Assembly: GCA_013044065.1 (NCBI GenBank)
Contig: JABEVA010000173.1
Coordinates: forward strand, 1 to 15,236
Length of the DNA stretch: 15,236 nucleotides
DNA from: Phycisphaerae bacterium
GTDB taxonomy: Bacteria; Planctomycetota; Phycisphaerae; WQYP01
Direction: 5' to 3'
The notes under the pieces were generated by a model. The model was not told the origin of the DNA. It was given only the letters and a program-made list of their open reading frames with translations, and ran no database searches. Made by a program: the position numbers and the translations under genes. This document shows positions 1 to 8,053 of the stretch, piece after piece; the stretch's first letter is position 1, and every line of letters starts with the position of its first letter.

Positions 1-442
1 CACCCCGTCGCTGCGCCAGCAGCAGGCGAACGCCCAGGACTGAATTCACCCCCGGCAAAGCATCCATAACCTCAGCGGCGATAGTCGATTCATCCTCCAC
101 CGCCGCCAAGGCAGGCCGCCGCCGGGATGCCGCTTCCAGCGAAATCTCGTGCATATCCCGCCGCGCCAGGGCCGCAAGAATGGCCTGTACCACCGCCGTG
201 CCGCCATGCACATGAATTTCAAAAATGTCGGCAGCCCGGCGAATCACAATTCCTTCATCCAACGATTCACCATTATCCGTTAATTTAACCAGATAAGTGC
301 GTAACATCTCGAAAGGCGCTTTCCGCCCGGTCAGCCCGCCCACCGCCGCTGCCGCCCCTGGCCCGGCCACTGCCAAAACGGCGATGGCCCCCACGCCGGG
401 AGGCGTCAGCACGGTTGCCAGATTGCCATGCAGGTCACTCAT
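1..442 (-). CDS. MnmE/TrmE-like protein, N-terminal part (runs off left edge)
   Basis: The frame is open from an ATG at 442 down to base 1 (147 codons, no stop), so the gene continues outside the window. The start MSDLHGNLATVLTPPGVGAI resembles the first strand-loop of the MnmE N-terminal (TrmE_N) domain, and IFEIHVHGGTAVVQAILAAL at about residues 78-97 matches the family's 'vElHgHGG...' helix. MnmE is a GTPase that, with MnmG, modifies the wobble uridine of some tRNAs. The copy is odd: the usual SYTGED-type loop before the HGG motif and the arginine-rich FTRRAF-type folate-binding stretch after it are not seen. It may therefore be a divergent paralogue rather than the housekeeping enzyme. 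The GTPase domain lies outside the window and cannot be checked. No clear Shine-Dalgarno site precedes the ATG. It is divergent from the antiporter gene at 543. Confidence 0.6.
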   Translation of the reverse strand, partial: MSDLHGNLATVLTPPGVGAIAVLAVAGPGAAAAVGGLTGRKAPFEMLRTYLVKLTDNGESLDEGIVIRRAADIFEIHVHGGTAVVQAILAALARRDMHEISLEAASRRRPALAAVEDESTIAAEVMDALPGVNSVLGVRLLLAQRRG

Positions 443-487
443 GGAGGCATAACATAATCGCCGCCGCAATAGACCGCCAATGAAGTC

Positions 488-531
488 GGCCGTCGGCCGC
501 AGGCTATTGGCCACAGGCTGGCCAGACGGCC
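488..531. repeat. Inverted repeat in the antiporter leader
   Basis: GGCCGTC at 488-494 pairs with GACGGCC at 525-531 (7 of 7 bases, 30-base loop). The loop itself carries two copies of the palindrome TGGCCA. The right arm ends directly before AGGA (532-535), the likely ribosome-binding site of the antiporter starting at 543. If transcribed, the structure would sit next to the translation start and could influence initiation. No function is shown by the sequence alone. Confidence 0.3.
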
Positions 532-542
532 AGGAATCAGCG

Positions 543-2804
543 ATGATAGCGCCTTGGACTTCCCGCCGCGGTCTGATGGAGTTGCACCCCTTGAGTATTT
601 ATCTGCTGGTTGTGGAAATCGCCATGATCTTATTGGTGGCGCGGCTCGGCGGCATTATCATGCGACTGCTGGGCCAACCAGAAGTCATCGGCGAAATGCT
701 CGGCGGTCTGGTGCTGGGACCATCTGTGTTAGGCCTGATCCATCACGGAGAGCTTCTGCACTGGTTATTTCCTGACCACGCCATGCCCTATCTCAACATC
801 ATCAGCCAACTGGGGCTTATGTTTTTTATGTTTATGGTGGGTTTGGAACTGGACTTGCGCACGCTGGTCAAACGCGGAGGCAGCGCCCTGGGAATGGGGC
901 TGGCCAGCATTCTCATTCCATTTGCGGGCGGTATTGCCGTGGCGGCGGCACTGGTATATCGTGGCCATCTGGACAGCGGACATTCCCATATTGCTTTTAT
1001 TTTAATGACCGCCGCCGCCATCGGAGCCAGCGCGTTTCCGGTCATGGCCCGCATTATCACCGACCAAGGGCTCACGCGTACCAGTGTTGGGCAAATGGCC
1101 ATCGCCAGCGCCGCGGTCATAGACGTTACGGGCTGGTGCCTGCTGGCGGTGGTGTATGATATTGCCCAGACACAGGTGTCCGGCCATGGGGCCTCCATTC
1201 CCATCTCCGTTCTCCTGGGCCTCAAGACGCTTGGGTTGGCCGTTGCCTATACCATTGTGATGATGTTTTTTGTGCCGCGGTTTCTTTGGAAATTTCAAGC
1301 CCACTTTGAATCGCGCAGCCAGCTTACACGCGATGTCCTGGCACTCCTCCTGCTGTTGTTGCTCATCAGCAGCGCCTTTACCCAACTGCTGGGCATCAAC
1401 CTCATCTTCGGGGCATTTATGATGGGAGCCATCCTTCCGTCCGAAGCACGCTTTGTTAAACACCTCACCGAAAAACTTGAAGATGTCACGCTGCTGCTTC
1501 TGATGCCCATTTTTTTTACCACCATCGGCCTGCGGACCAATATAGCCCTCATCGACAGCCGCAACCTCTGGCAAACCTGGGCTTGGCTGCTGCTGGCCAT
1601 GGTGCTGCTGAAAGTGATCGTGGGAACCACCGCGGCCAAATTCGCCGGACTTTCTTTCCGCGAATCGACCTTGATGGGTTTTCTCGTTAACTGCCACGGG
1701 GTGATGGAACTCATTATCCTCAACCTGGCCTGGCAGATGCACGCCATTGATGCCAAAACCATGGCCATGCTCGTGCTGGCGTTGCTTTCCGCCACGGTGC
1801 TTTCCACCCCGTTTATCAGCCTGCTGGCCGCACCAATGCGTCGGCGACAACTCACCAATACTCAAGATGACGGTGAATCAGCACCGGAAATGCAGGCCGG
1901 CCAACGCATTTTGCTGTGTCTGTCACAAACTCAAACCGCTGTGCCACTGGTGCAAATTGGTTCCCTGCTTTTGGGATCAAAGCCGGGCCGCGTGCAGGCC
2001 CTGCAACTGCACTCACCCGATTCTTGGCAGATTCTCAGTGGTTCGCTGGCCCAGGCCCAGCGCCAGCCGCTGGATGCCGCAGTCGAAGAAGCACGTCGAC
2101 TAGACCTGAAACTGGGCACCTCCATCTTCCCCAGCCGCAAAATCTCACGCGATATTTGCCGCACCGCCGCACACCAGCAGGCTGGCTGGATCATCATGGG
2201 ATCGCACACCGGAATTTTTTATGGCTCGTCTTTGGGTGGCGTTACCGGCCAAGTCCTTGCTAAGGCCCCCTGCAACGTCGCGATTCTGGTGCACAAATTC
2301 TCCCCTCGGCCACGCCATATTCTCGTGCCCTACATTGGCGAACCGCAGGATGTGGGAGCCTTGCTCGCAGCCCGGGCCATGGCGGTCTCCCCGGATGTTC
2401 ACATCACCATCCTTCACGTGGTGCGGCCCGGAACTAGGACTGGCAATGCACCTAAGCCGGAATTTTCCTCCGGCGTTCAAACCCTGATCGATAAATATCT
2501 ACCCTCCGCCGACAGCACCAATCAAATTCACATGCAGGTGCTGGAAAACGATTCGCCGGCCCAGGTCGTCGTCCGCGAGTCGCATCATTACGATCTGATT
2601 ATTCTGGGAATTTCTCCCCAATGGCAACTCCACCAGAAACTGCTGGGCGTTTCCCAAACCTCCGTCGCCCAACGCAGCGCCTGCTCTGTTCTGATCGTGC
2701 AAACCAGACCCGCCGCAGCCCAGCCTCCATCGGTCTCGTCGAAGTCGGCCAACCAGCCGGCCAACGTCCCCGCTACGCCGGTGCCAACCCAGTCGGCCAC
2801 GTGA
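543..2804 (+). CDS. CPA2 (CHX-like) cation/proton antiporter with two C-terminal USP-like domains, copy 1
   Basis: Integral membrane antiporter expected to exchange K+ or Na+ for H+. Residues about 15-430 (ATG at 543, 753 aa) form the Na_H_Exchanger domain with about 12 hydrophobic helices: GEMLGGLVLGPSVLG, FMFMVGLELD and ASAFPVMARII are family motifs. Two USP-like cytoplasmic domains follow (about 450-590 and 590-727), then a Pro/Ala/Ser-rich tail. This layout matches plant CHX and related bacterial proteins. The ion site is unusual: the helix reading AAVIDVTGW has Ile193-Asp194 where relatives have Asn-Asp, and NCHGVMEL has His385 where they carry Arg or Lys. ATG 543 is chosen because AGGA lies 7 bases before it. 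The frame extends up to an ATG at 480, and ATG 576 aligns best with the start of the downstream paralogue. Substrate and direction are not determined. Confidence 0.88.
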   Translation: MIAPWTSRRGLMELHPLSIYLLVVEIAMILLVARLGGIIMRLLGQPEVIGEMLGGLVLGPSVLGLIHHGELLHWLFPDHAMPYLNIISQLGLMFFMFMVGLELDLRTLVKRGGSALGMGLASILIPFAGGIAVAAALVYRGHLDSGHSHIAFILMTAAAIGASAFPVMARIITDQGLTRTSVGQMAIASAAVIDVTGWCLLAVVYDIAQTQVSGHGASIPISVLLGLKTLGLAVAYTIVMMFFVPRFLWKFQAHFESRSQLTRDVLALLLLLLLISSAFTQLLGINLIFGAFMMGAILPSEARFVKHLTEKLEDVTLLLLMPIFFTTIGLRTNIALIDSRNLWQTWAWLLLAMVLLKVIVGTTAAKFAGLSFRESTLMGFLVNCHGVMELIILNLAWQMHAIDAKTMAMLVLALLSATVLSTPFISLLAAPMRRRQLTNTQDDGESAPEMQAGQRILLCLSQTQTAVPLVQIGSLLLGSKPGRVQALQLHSPDSWQILSGSLAQAQRQPLDAAVEEARRLDLKLGTSIFPSRKISRDICRTAAHQQAGWIIMGSHTGIFYGSSLGGVTGQVLAKAPCNVAILVHKFSPRPRHILVPYIGEPQDVGALLAARAMAVSPDVHITILHVVRPGTRTGNAPKPEFSSGVQTLIDKYLPSADSTNQIHMQVLENDSPAQVVVRESHHYDLIILGISPQWQLHQKLLGVSQTSVAQRSACSVLIVQTRPAAAQPPSVSSKSANQPANVPATPVPTQSAT

Positions 2805-3038
2805 CAGCATCCACATGTATATAAGCATGAATAAGGCTAACTTTCATTCCTTTTTTCTACTTCTGGTTTACAATGCGATAAGCGTCCACGCCAGGCCGTT
2901 CTATGGTTGGTAGATCGCCGCGCCACGGGCCGTCCTGACCCCCTATGGGCCTTCTGTTAAACGTGGTAAGATCGGTCCGTGCCGGTCTTGGAACCGCCAC
3001 CAGAACCAAAAATTGCAGCCCCACAAAGTTGGTGTTTT

Positions 3039-5216
3039 ATGCATGACAGCCTCGAACAACTTCTGCTGCAAATCGCTGTTATCCTGCTGGCCGCCAGACT
3101 GCTGGGATCCGCGATGCGTTTCATCGGCCAGCCGCGCGTGGTCGGCGAAATGCTCGCGGGAATCATGTTAGGCCCCTCTGTTCTGGGTCTGCTGGCCCAC
3201 GGCGTGTGGCTAAAAATGCTTTTTCCCGTACAGCCTGGCGCTGATCCCTATCCGGACCTGAATATCCTCAGCCAGATCGGGGTGGTGCTTTTCATGTTTT
3301 TAGTCGGCCTGGAACTGGACCCCAAATTGCTGCGTAATCAGGGCAAGGCCCTGCTGATCGCGGGAACCTCGAGTTTGGCCGGTCCTTTGATCGCGGGAAT
3401 TATCCTCGGCGTTATTTTGTTTCCCACGCTCCATGGCCCCGTCAATAACGAATTTGTATTCGCACTTTTTATCGGAACAGCTATGTGCATTACCGCGTTC
3501 CCGGTGCTGGCTAGAATCATCGCTGAACGCAATCTGCAGCGCACCCGCGTGGGAGCATTTGCCCTGGCCTGTGGTGCCTTCAACGATGTCATCGGATGGT
3601 GTCTGCTGGCCTTGGTCATCGCCGTATGCACCAGCGCCGGACTTGGCACACACAAAGCGGAATATCCCTTGGCTTCGGCCGCGATGACGGTGGTTTGGAC
3701 ACTTAGTTTCGGCGCGTTTATGTTAATTGTCATGCCCAAACTCCTGCGCCCCCTCCAAGTGGTGTATGAACGCCGCGGTTATTTATCCCGTAACACTCTG
3801 GCGTTGATCCTGCTGCTGTTGTTGCTTTCCGGTTGTATTACCGAATGGATCGGAATTCAGGCAATTTTCGGTGGTTTCCTTCTGGGTGCGGCCATGCCGG
3901 CGGAAGGTCGCTTCGTCCGTCATCTCACGGACAAATTGGAAGACTTGGTACTGCTTCTGCTGCTACCGATATTTTTTGCCTACACCGGCCTGCGTACTCA
4001 GATCGGCCTCTTGAATACCACCCATCTTTGGCAAATATGCCTGCTCGTGCTGGTGGTCGCCACTGTTTCCAAGCTTGCCTGCTCATCGCTGGCCGCAAAA
4101 TTCGCAGGCCTTACCTGGCGGCAATCCGGCGTGCTCGGGGCACTCATGAATGCTCGCGGCCTCATTGAACTTATCGTCCTGAACATCGGCCTGAGCTTGC
4201 ACGTACTCTCGCCGGCCATGTTTGCCATCATGGTGATTATGGCCCTTGCCACCACCTTCACCACCACGCCCCTGCTGTATCTGTGCTACTCACCGGCACG
4301 CCAGCGGCGGGACGCCGCCGCCGAAGCACCCGAAGTAGCCCAGGGTGAAACCCGTATTTTAACCATGCTTTCCTCCCCGCTCACCGCGGCCATGCTCACG
4401 CGTATTGCGGCATTGTTTCTCGCTAACGATCCGGGCCGCATTCTCGCCATGCATCTGGCCAACCCGGATGAACATGAGCAGCGACAAAACTTGCTCCATC
4501 CCCCGGACGATCCTGTTGAAATGGCCATTCAGCAGGCCGCCAAATTGAAAATTCCGGTCAATGCCATCAGTCTTGTCAGCCGCGATTTTGGCCGGGATAT
4601 TTGCCTCAACGCCGCACACTATCAGGCCCAATGGATACTCCTGGGTGGCCACCGCGGCCTGTTTTCATCCGCACCACTGGGCAGCTTGGCCGACGAGGTG
4701 CTTCGCGATGCGGGCCGCAACGTCGCCATCCTCGCCGAAAAGAACTTGGCTGATATCCGCCGCGTGATGGTGCCGTACCTCGGCGAACCGCAGGATATCG
4801 GAGCTTTGATCGCCGCTGATCGCCTGGGCCGCAACCATGATCTGCGCGTGACCATCCTGCATGTGGTGAAGCCCGGCACTTCCAAAGCAGCTTCCTCTGA
4901 AAAAATCGGCGTGCAATCGCTGGTGGACCGTCATATATCTTCGACCGGTACGGCCAATCAAATTCATTTTCAAGTCATGGAAAGCGATTCGCCGGCGCAA
5001 GTGGTGGTGCTGGAATCGCAGCATTACGATCTGATTATTCTCGGCATTGCTCCACAATGGCAACTGCACCATAAATTACTGGGTAAATCGCAGCAGTCTG
5101 TCGCCGATCAGGCCCATTGCTCAGTGCTGATTGTGCAGGCCGCCGCCCCTGCCACTTCCAACCAGATACTCCCTGCTGGCACCGCCGTTCCCACGCCATC
5201 AACCACCACCGCCTGA
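3039..5216 (+). CDS. CPA2 (CHX-like) cation/proton antiporter with two C-terminal USP-like domains, copy 2
   Basis: Tandem paralogue of the gene at 543, 725 aa from ATG 3039. The order is the same: exchanger domain about 8-415, USP-like domains about 440-570 and 570-700, short Pro/Thr tail. It keeps the classical CHX-type residues: GAFNDVIGW (Asn182-Asp183) in the ion-binding helix and NARGLIELIVLNIG with Arg373 in the later charged helix, so it looks like a fully active monovalent cation/H+ exchanger. The last USP-like domain is strikingly similar to copy 1 (shared VPY-GEPQD, SPAQVVV, HYDLIILGI, PQWQLH). The start is chosen because MHDSLEQLLLQIAVILLAAR aligns with the beginning of the homologous region; a GTG at 2979 would add 20 residues with no counterpart. 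The gap to copy 1 is 234 bases with no terminator seen, so co-transcription is possible. A TACAAT at 2869-2874 could be a -10 box but lacks a good -35. Confidence 0.88.
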   Translation: MHDSLEQLLLQIAVILLAARLLGSAMRFIGQPRVVGEMLAGIMLGPSVLGLLAHGVWLKMLFPVQPGADPYPDLNILSQIGVVLFMFLVGLELDPKLLRNQGKALLIAGTSSLAGPLIAGIILGVILFPTLHGPVNNEFVFALFIGTAMCITAFPVLARIIAERNLQRTRVGAFALACGAFNDVIGWCLLALVIAVCTSAGLGTHKAEYPLASAAMTVVWTLSFGAFMLIVMPKLLRPLQVVYERRGYLSRNTLALILLLLLLSGCITEWIGIQAIFGGFLLGAAMPAEGRFVRHLTDKLEDLVLLLLLPIFFAYTGLRTQIGLLNTTHLWQICLLVLVVATVSKLACSSLAAKFAGLTWRQSGVLGALMNARGLIELIVLNIGLSLHVLSPAMFAIMVIMALATTFTTTPLLYLCYSPARQRRDAAAEAPEVAQGETRILTMLSSPLTAAMLTRIAALFLANDPGRILAMHLANPDEHEQRQNLLHPPDDPVEMAIQQAAKLKIPVNAISLVSRDFGRDICLNAAHYQAQWILLGGHRGLFSSAPLGSLADEVLRDAGRNVAILAEKNLADIRRVMVPYLGEPQDIGALIAADRLGRNHDLRVTILHVVKPGTSKAASSEKIGVQSLVDRHISSTGTANQIHFQVMESDSPAQVVVLESQHYDLIILGIAPQWQLHHKLLGKSQQSVADQAHCSVLIVQAAAPATSNQILPAGTAVPTPSTTTA

Positions 5217-5229
5217 TCGGAACCGCCGG

Positions 5230-5258
5230 ATTGCAACTCCTCCACAATAGTTTGCAAT
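5230..5258. promoter_or_regulatory. Inverted repeat ATTGCAA-N15-TTGCAAT, possible operator
   Basis: ATTGCAA (5230-5236) and TTGCAAT (5252-5258) are perfect 7-base inverted arms with 15 bases between them, so the arm centres are 22 bases apart, about two helical turns. The repeat lies between the stop of the second antiporter and the ATG at 5296 of a small MarR-like gene. A regulator binding its own upstream region would fit, but that is inference. Confidence 0.3.
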
Positions 5259-5295
5259 GCACAAATAATGTGACTGGTCAAATGTTTTGTAATCT

Positions 5296-5631
5296 ATGGT
5301 CGATTCAACCCCGCAAAACTCCCTGACCCAAATGGCGGAAGACATTTTCAACCTGACCAAAATGTCCTGGCGAGAGCGACTGGCCTCGCGACCCGGTCAG
5401 CAGGATGAAATTTCCGAAGCCCAATTTCTCGCGCTCGACGCCATCAGCCGTGCCGGAAAACCTCACAATGTCGGCGATTTGCACCGGGCCATCAGCGTTT
5501 TACGCATGCAAAAAACCCTACATCTGCTTGCCGGCCTTTCCGAGCAGGATCGCGCCGACTTCAATCGCATCTGCCGCCACATTCGTGATCTTTATGCCAA
5601 CCCAGACACAACCGCCACCGACCAGCTTTGA
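5296..5631 (+). CDS. Small MarR-like helix-turn-helix protein (hypothetical)
   Basis: A 111-residue soluble protein with no signal peptide or membrane segment. The stretch EISEAQFLALDAISRAGKPH at about 38-57, followed by NVGDLHRAISVL, resembles the first helices of MarR-type winged-helix DNA-binding domains ('lt..qf.aL..i...g...v.dLa..l.vs'). After the putative recognition helix it passes straight into LSEQDRADFNRICRHIRDLY, like the C-terminal dimerisation helix. The beta-wing and its basic residues are therefore absent, and the protein is shorter than the usual 140 or so residues. It begins 79 bases after the second antiporter on the same strand, so it could belong to that unit or regulate it. 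No Shine-Dalgarno site is visible before ATG 5296. The reading frame looks genuine because its codon pattern resembles the neighbours; the MarR assignment is tentative. Confidence 0.6.
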   Translation: MVDSTPQNSLTQMAEDIFNLTKMSWRERLASRPGQQDEISEAQFLALDAISRAGKPHNVGDLHRAISVLRMQKTLHLLAGLSEQDRADFNRICRHIRDLYANPDTTATDQL

Positions 5632-5680
5632 TTCTGATCCGCTCAACCACGTTTTGCTGGTGCCAATTAGGCCACGTCGG

Positions 5681-7714
5681 TTATTTTTCCAGATTCAGCC
5701 ACTGAATTTCTTCCGGCGTCAGCTTAACCTTGAGTGCCTCGAAACTGCTTGCCGTTTCCGAAACGTTCCATGGCCCAATCAGTGGAAACGTCGGGAATGG
5801 CTGACACAGCACATACGCCAGTGCAATCACAATCGGCGAAACGCCCTTCTCCTGCGCCAGCTTGACCGCCCGCTTCTTGCGTGCGAAGTTCTCCTTGGAA
5901 TACCAGCAACGCACCAACTCCGCGTCCGATTTATTCGTCGGACTGGACCGATCCGTAAAAAATCCACGGGCTTGACTGCTCCACGCCATCAGCGGCATCT
6001 GCGTTTTGGTAAACCACGCCCGCGCTTTCGCATCCGACGCGGCAATGCAGCCCGCCCATACCGGATCCATCATTTCCGCCAGGCTGAAATTATTGCTCAC
6101 CGCCGCAAATCCGCGTAACCCCTTTTTGGCTGCGTAACGGTTAAACGCATCGATCCGCGCCGGCGACCAGTTGGATCCTCCAAAGGCCCGAATATGCTTC
6201 TTGCGAAGGTGCATATTCAGCACGTCCACAAAGTCGCCTACTGGAACGTCCGGGTTGTCCCGGTGCATCATGTAGATGTCCAGATAATCCATCTCCAACC
6301 GCTCAAAACTTTCCATCATTTGCCGCGTTAGCGCTTCCGGATTGCAATTCGGCGTGTGCGCCCCCTTGCCCAGCACCACCACTTTTTCCCGAATCCGCCG
6401 GTTTTTAACCCATTGCCCCAGTGCCCGCTCGCAACCGCCGCCACCATAAATATGCGCAGTGTCAAACGCATTGCCCCCGCGCTCGAAGTAATCATCCATC
6501 ATGGCCGCCGCCATCGGAAACGTGTTGATCGTCACCTTGTCCACGCCAAAGACCAGCCGGGACACGCGTTTGTCCACCCCCGCAATTTGTCCATATTCCA
6601 TCTCCGGCAATCCTGTCCCGCTTTGCACACGCAGCGGGCCGCCGTGAATCGGCAAACGCATCTTTTCCGGCTTTTCCGCGTTGTAGACCAGGCCAATGGT
6701 TGCTCGCCATTTATCCAGCGCCGCCATATTGCCCAGAGTGTCTTTCCAGCTCATGGCCGGACTCGAGGCTTCCAGCCGCCCCGCCGCCACCGCGTCCGCC
6801 ACCACATCCGCCTCCAGGGTGTACACATTGGCTATACCATCCACCAAAATTTCCCGCCGTTCCTTGCCCTGTTGCTCCAGAATAATTTTGTTATCTTTTT
6901 CTTTGGGTATCCAGGCCCATGGCAATGTGAGCTTGCCCGTGGTTCCCAGAACCACCACATCATTAGGCATATTGCACCGCACCGCCGTACCCAGCGACGC
7001 AACAATGCCGTTAGCAAATTTCAGCACTGCATAGCTCGTTTCATCCACGCCGGCTTTGGCGTGCAATACACCGCAACCCTTCACCTCCGTCGGATCCAGA
7101 AAGTCTTGTCCTGCCGCGGCCCCAGCCACCAGCCGCGCCATCGACATCGGATAGCATCCCACATCCAGGATTCCGCCCCCGCCCAGATCATTTTTGAACA
7201 ACCGGCCTTCCAGATTTTCTCCAGCGCAAAAGCCAAAGCTGGCTTCAATCATCCGCACTTCTCCGATTGCTTTTTCACGGATCAGATCCACCAGTTTCTG
7301 AATCAGTGGATGGCAGCGATACATAAACGCTTCCATCAAAAATACACCGTGCCGCCGGGCCGCTTCCACCACCTGCATGGTCTCGGCATAGTTGAGCGTC
7401 AGCGGCTTCTCACAGAGGATATGCTTGCCTGCACGAGCCGCCAGCACCGCCCATTGCCCATGCATTGGGTGCGGCGTGGAAATGTATACTGCCTGCACTT
7501 GAGGATCTGCCAGCAGCGCCTCGTAGCTGCCATGCCGACGCACCGACGTTTCCCCCAGAAAATCCTTACCGAATTCCACAGCCTTTTCCATGCTGCGGCT
7601 CCCCACCGCCACCAACTGGTTTTTTTGCGACGCCAAAACTCCCTTGGCAAAAGTTTTGGCAATACCACCCGTACCAATTAAACCCCATTGCAATTTTGTA
7701 TCCACTAGAATCAA
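5681..7714 (-). CDS. Gfo/Idh/MocA oxidoreductase fused to aldo/keto reductase
   Basis: One uninterrupted 677-residue frame holds two NAD(P)-dependent enzymes. Residues about 8-345 are a Gfo/Idh/MocA dehydrogenase: GLIGTGGIA (11-19) is the dinucleotide-binding loop, CEKPLTLN (101-108) carries the EKP motif, and GGGGILDVGCYPM has the Asp/Tyr expected near the active site. Residues about 372-677 are an aldo/keto reductase: FDTAHIY (Asp418, Tyr423), Lys450 and His484 in YMMH form the complete catalytic tetrad. Both halves therefore look active, suggesting consecutive or cofactor-coupled oxidation and reduction of a sugar, polyol or inositol-like compound; the substrate is unknown. The start is uncertain. 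The longest frame begins with TTG at 7714, but GTG at 7705 lies 11 bases after GGAG and is at least as plausible. It is convergent with the small gene ending at 5631. Confidence 0.9.
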   Translation of the reverse strand: MILVDTKLQWGLIGTGGIAKTFAKGVLASQKNQLVAVGSRSMEKAVEFGKDFLGETSVRRHGSYEALLADPQVQAVYISTPHPMHGQWAVLAARAGKHILCEKPLTLNYAETMQVVEAARRHGVFLMEAFMYRCHPLIQKLVDLIREKAIGEVRMIEASFGFCAGENLEGRLFKNDLGGGGILDVGCYPMSMARLVAGAAAGQDFLDPTEVKGCGVLHAKAGVDETSYAVLKFANGIVASLGTAVRCNMPNDVVVLGTTGKLTLPWAWIPKEKDNKIILEQQGKERREILVDGIANVYTLEADVVADAVAAGRLEASSPAMSWKDTLGNMAALDKWRATIGLVYNAEKPEKMRLPIHGGPLRVQSGTGLPEMEYGQIAGVDKRVSRLVFGVDKVTINTFPMAAAMMDDYFERGGNAFDTAHIYGGGGCERALGQWVKNRRIREKVVVLGKGAHTPNCNPEALTRQMMESFERLEMDYLDIYMMHRDNPDVPVGDFVDVLNMHLRKKHIRAFGGSNWSPARIDAFNRYAAKKGLRGFAAVSNNFSLAEMMDPVWAGCIAASDAKARAWFTKTQMPLMAWSSQARGFFTDRSSPTNKSDAELVRCWYSKENFARKKRAVKLAQEKGVSPIVIALAYVLCQPFPTFPLIGPWNVSETASSFEALKVKLTPEEIQWLNLEK

Positions 7715-7786
7715 AGCTCCACGTAAAAATCATGCTCATAAGAAAAACCAGTCCGGAGCAAAGCCATAACCCGGCGGCAGGACGGT

Positions 7787-7816
7787 ATTATAGAGGTACT
7801 TAAACGGCGATGACAA
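7787..7816 (-). promoter_or_regulatory. Sigma70-type promoter for the fusion oxidoreductase gene
   Basis: Read on the minus strand: -35 TTGTCA (7816-7811, 5 of 6 consensus), an 18-base spacer, and -10 TATAAT (7792-7787, 6 of 6). The predicted transcript start near 7780 gives a leader of about 65-75 bases before the TTG 7714 or GTG 7705 start. It is the best-matching promoter found in the window. Confidence 0.65.
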
Positions 7817-7821
7817 GTACC
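7795..7821. promoter_or_regulatory. Perfect inverted repeat inside the fusion-gene promoter, possible operator
   Basis: GGTACTT at 7795-7801 and AAGTACC at 7815-7821 are exact inverted arms separated by 13 bases (centres 20 bases apart). One arm lies next to the -10 box in the spacer and the other overlaps the start of the -35 box, so a dimeric protein bound here would block RNA polymerase. The regulator is unknown. Confidence 0.4.
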
Positions 7822-8053
7822 GATGGAAACCAAGCGTCATCCGGTTTGGCGGCCACTGCTCGCGTCCAGCCGACATCCACCCCCTAACCGCCTCCCGGCT
7901 TGATGAAACAAGCCGCCACCCTCCAGCCGCTTTCTGTAGAGTCCCCGTGATCCGGGTTTTTCGACAACGGGCGGGACCGCCACCCGAAGAATGACGCTGG
8001 CTCAAATTTCAGGCTTCCGGCACACCGTGCCGCATCCGGCGCTGCGCTGCAGA

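Noticed and set aside
1002..1865. A 287-codon minus-strand frame opposite the first antiporter
   Set aside because: Low-complexity Gly/His/Gln-rich translation with no motifs; it mirrors the codon structure of the antiporter.
2805..3038. Possible promoter between the two antiporters
   Set aside because: TACAAT at 2869-2874 resembles a -10 box, but no -35 hexamer lies at a 16-18 base distance.
5632..5695. Possible terminator between the convergent genes ending at 5631 and 5681
   Set aside because: The only stem is short and bulged (TG..GCC-AATTA-GGCCA), and the T-rich stretch lies inside the end of the minus-strand gene.
6356..7681. A 441-codon open frame on the plus strand opposite the fusion oxidoreductase
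   Set aside because: Its translation is rich in His, Gln, Pro and Arg with no domain, as expected for the complement of a GC-rich gene; the minus-strand frame has two complete enzyme domains.
7736..8005. An 89-codon minus-strand frame upstream of the fusion gene
   Set aside because: It runs across the promoter and inverted repeat at 7787-7821 and has no domain or ribosome-binding site.
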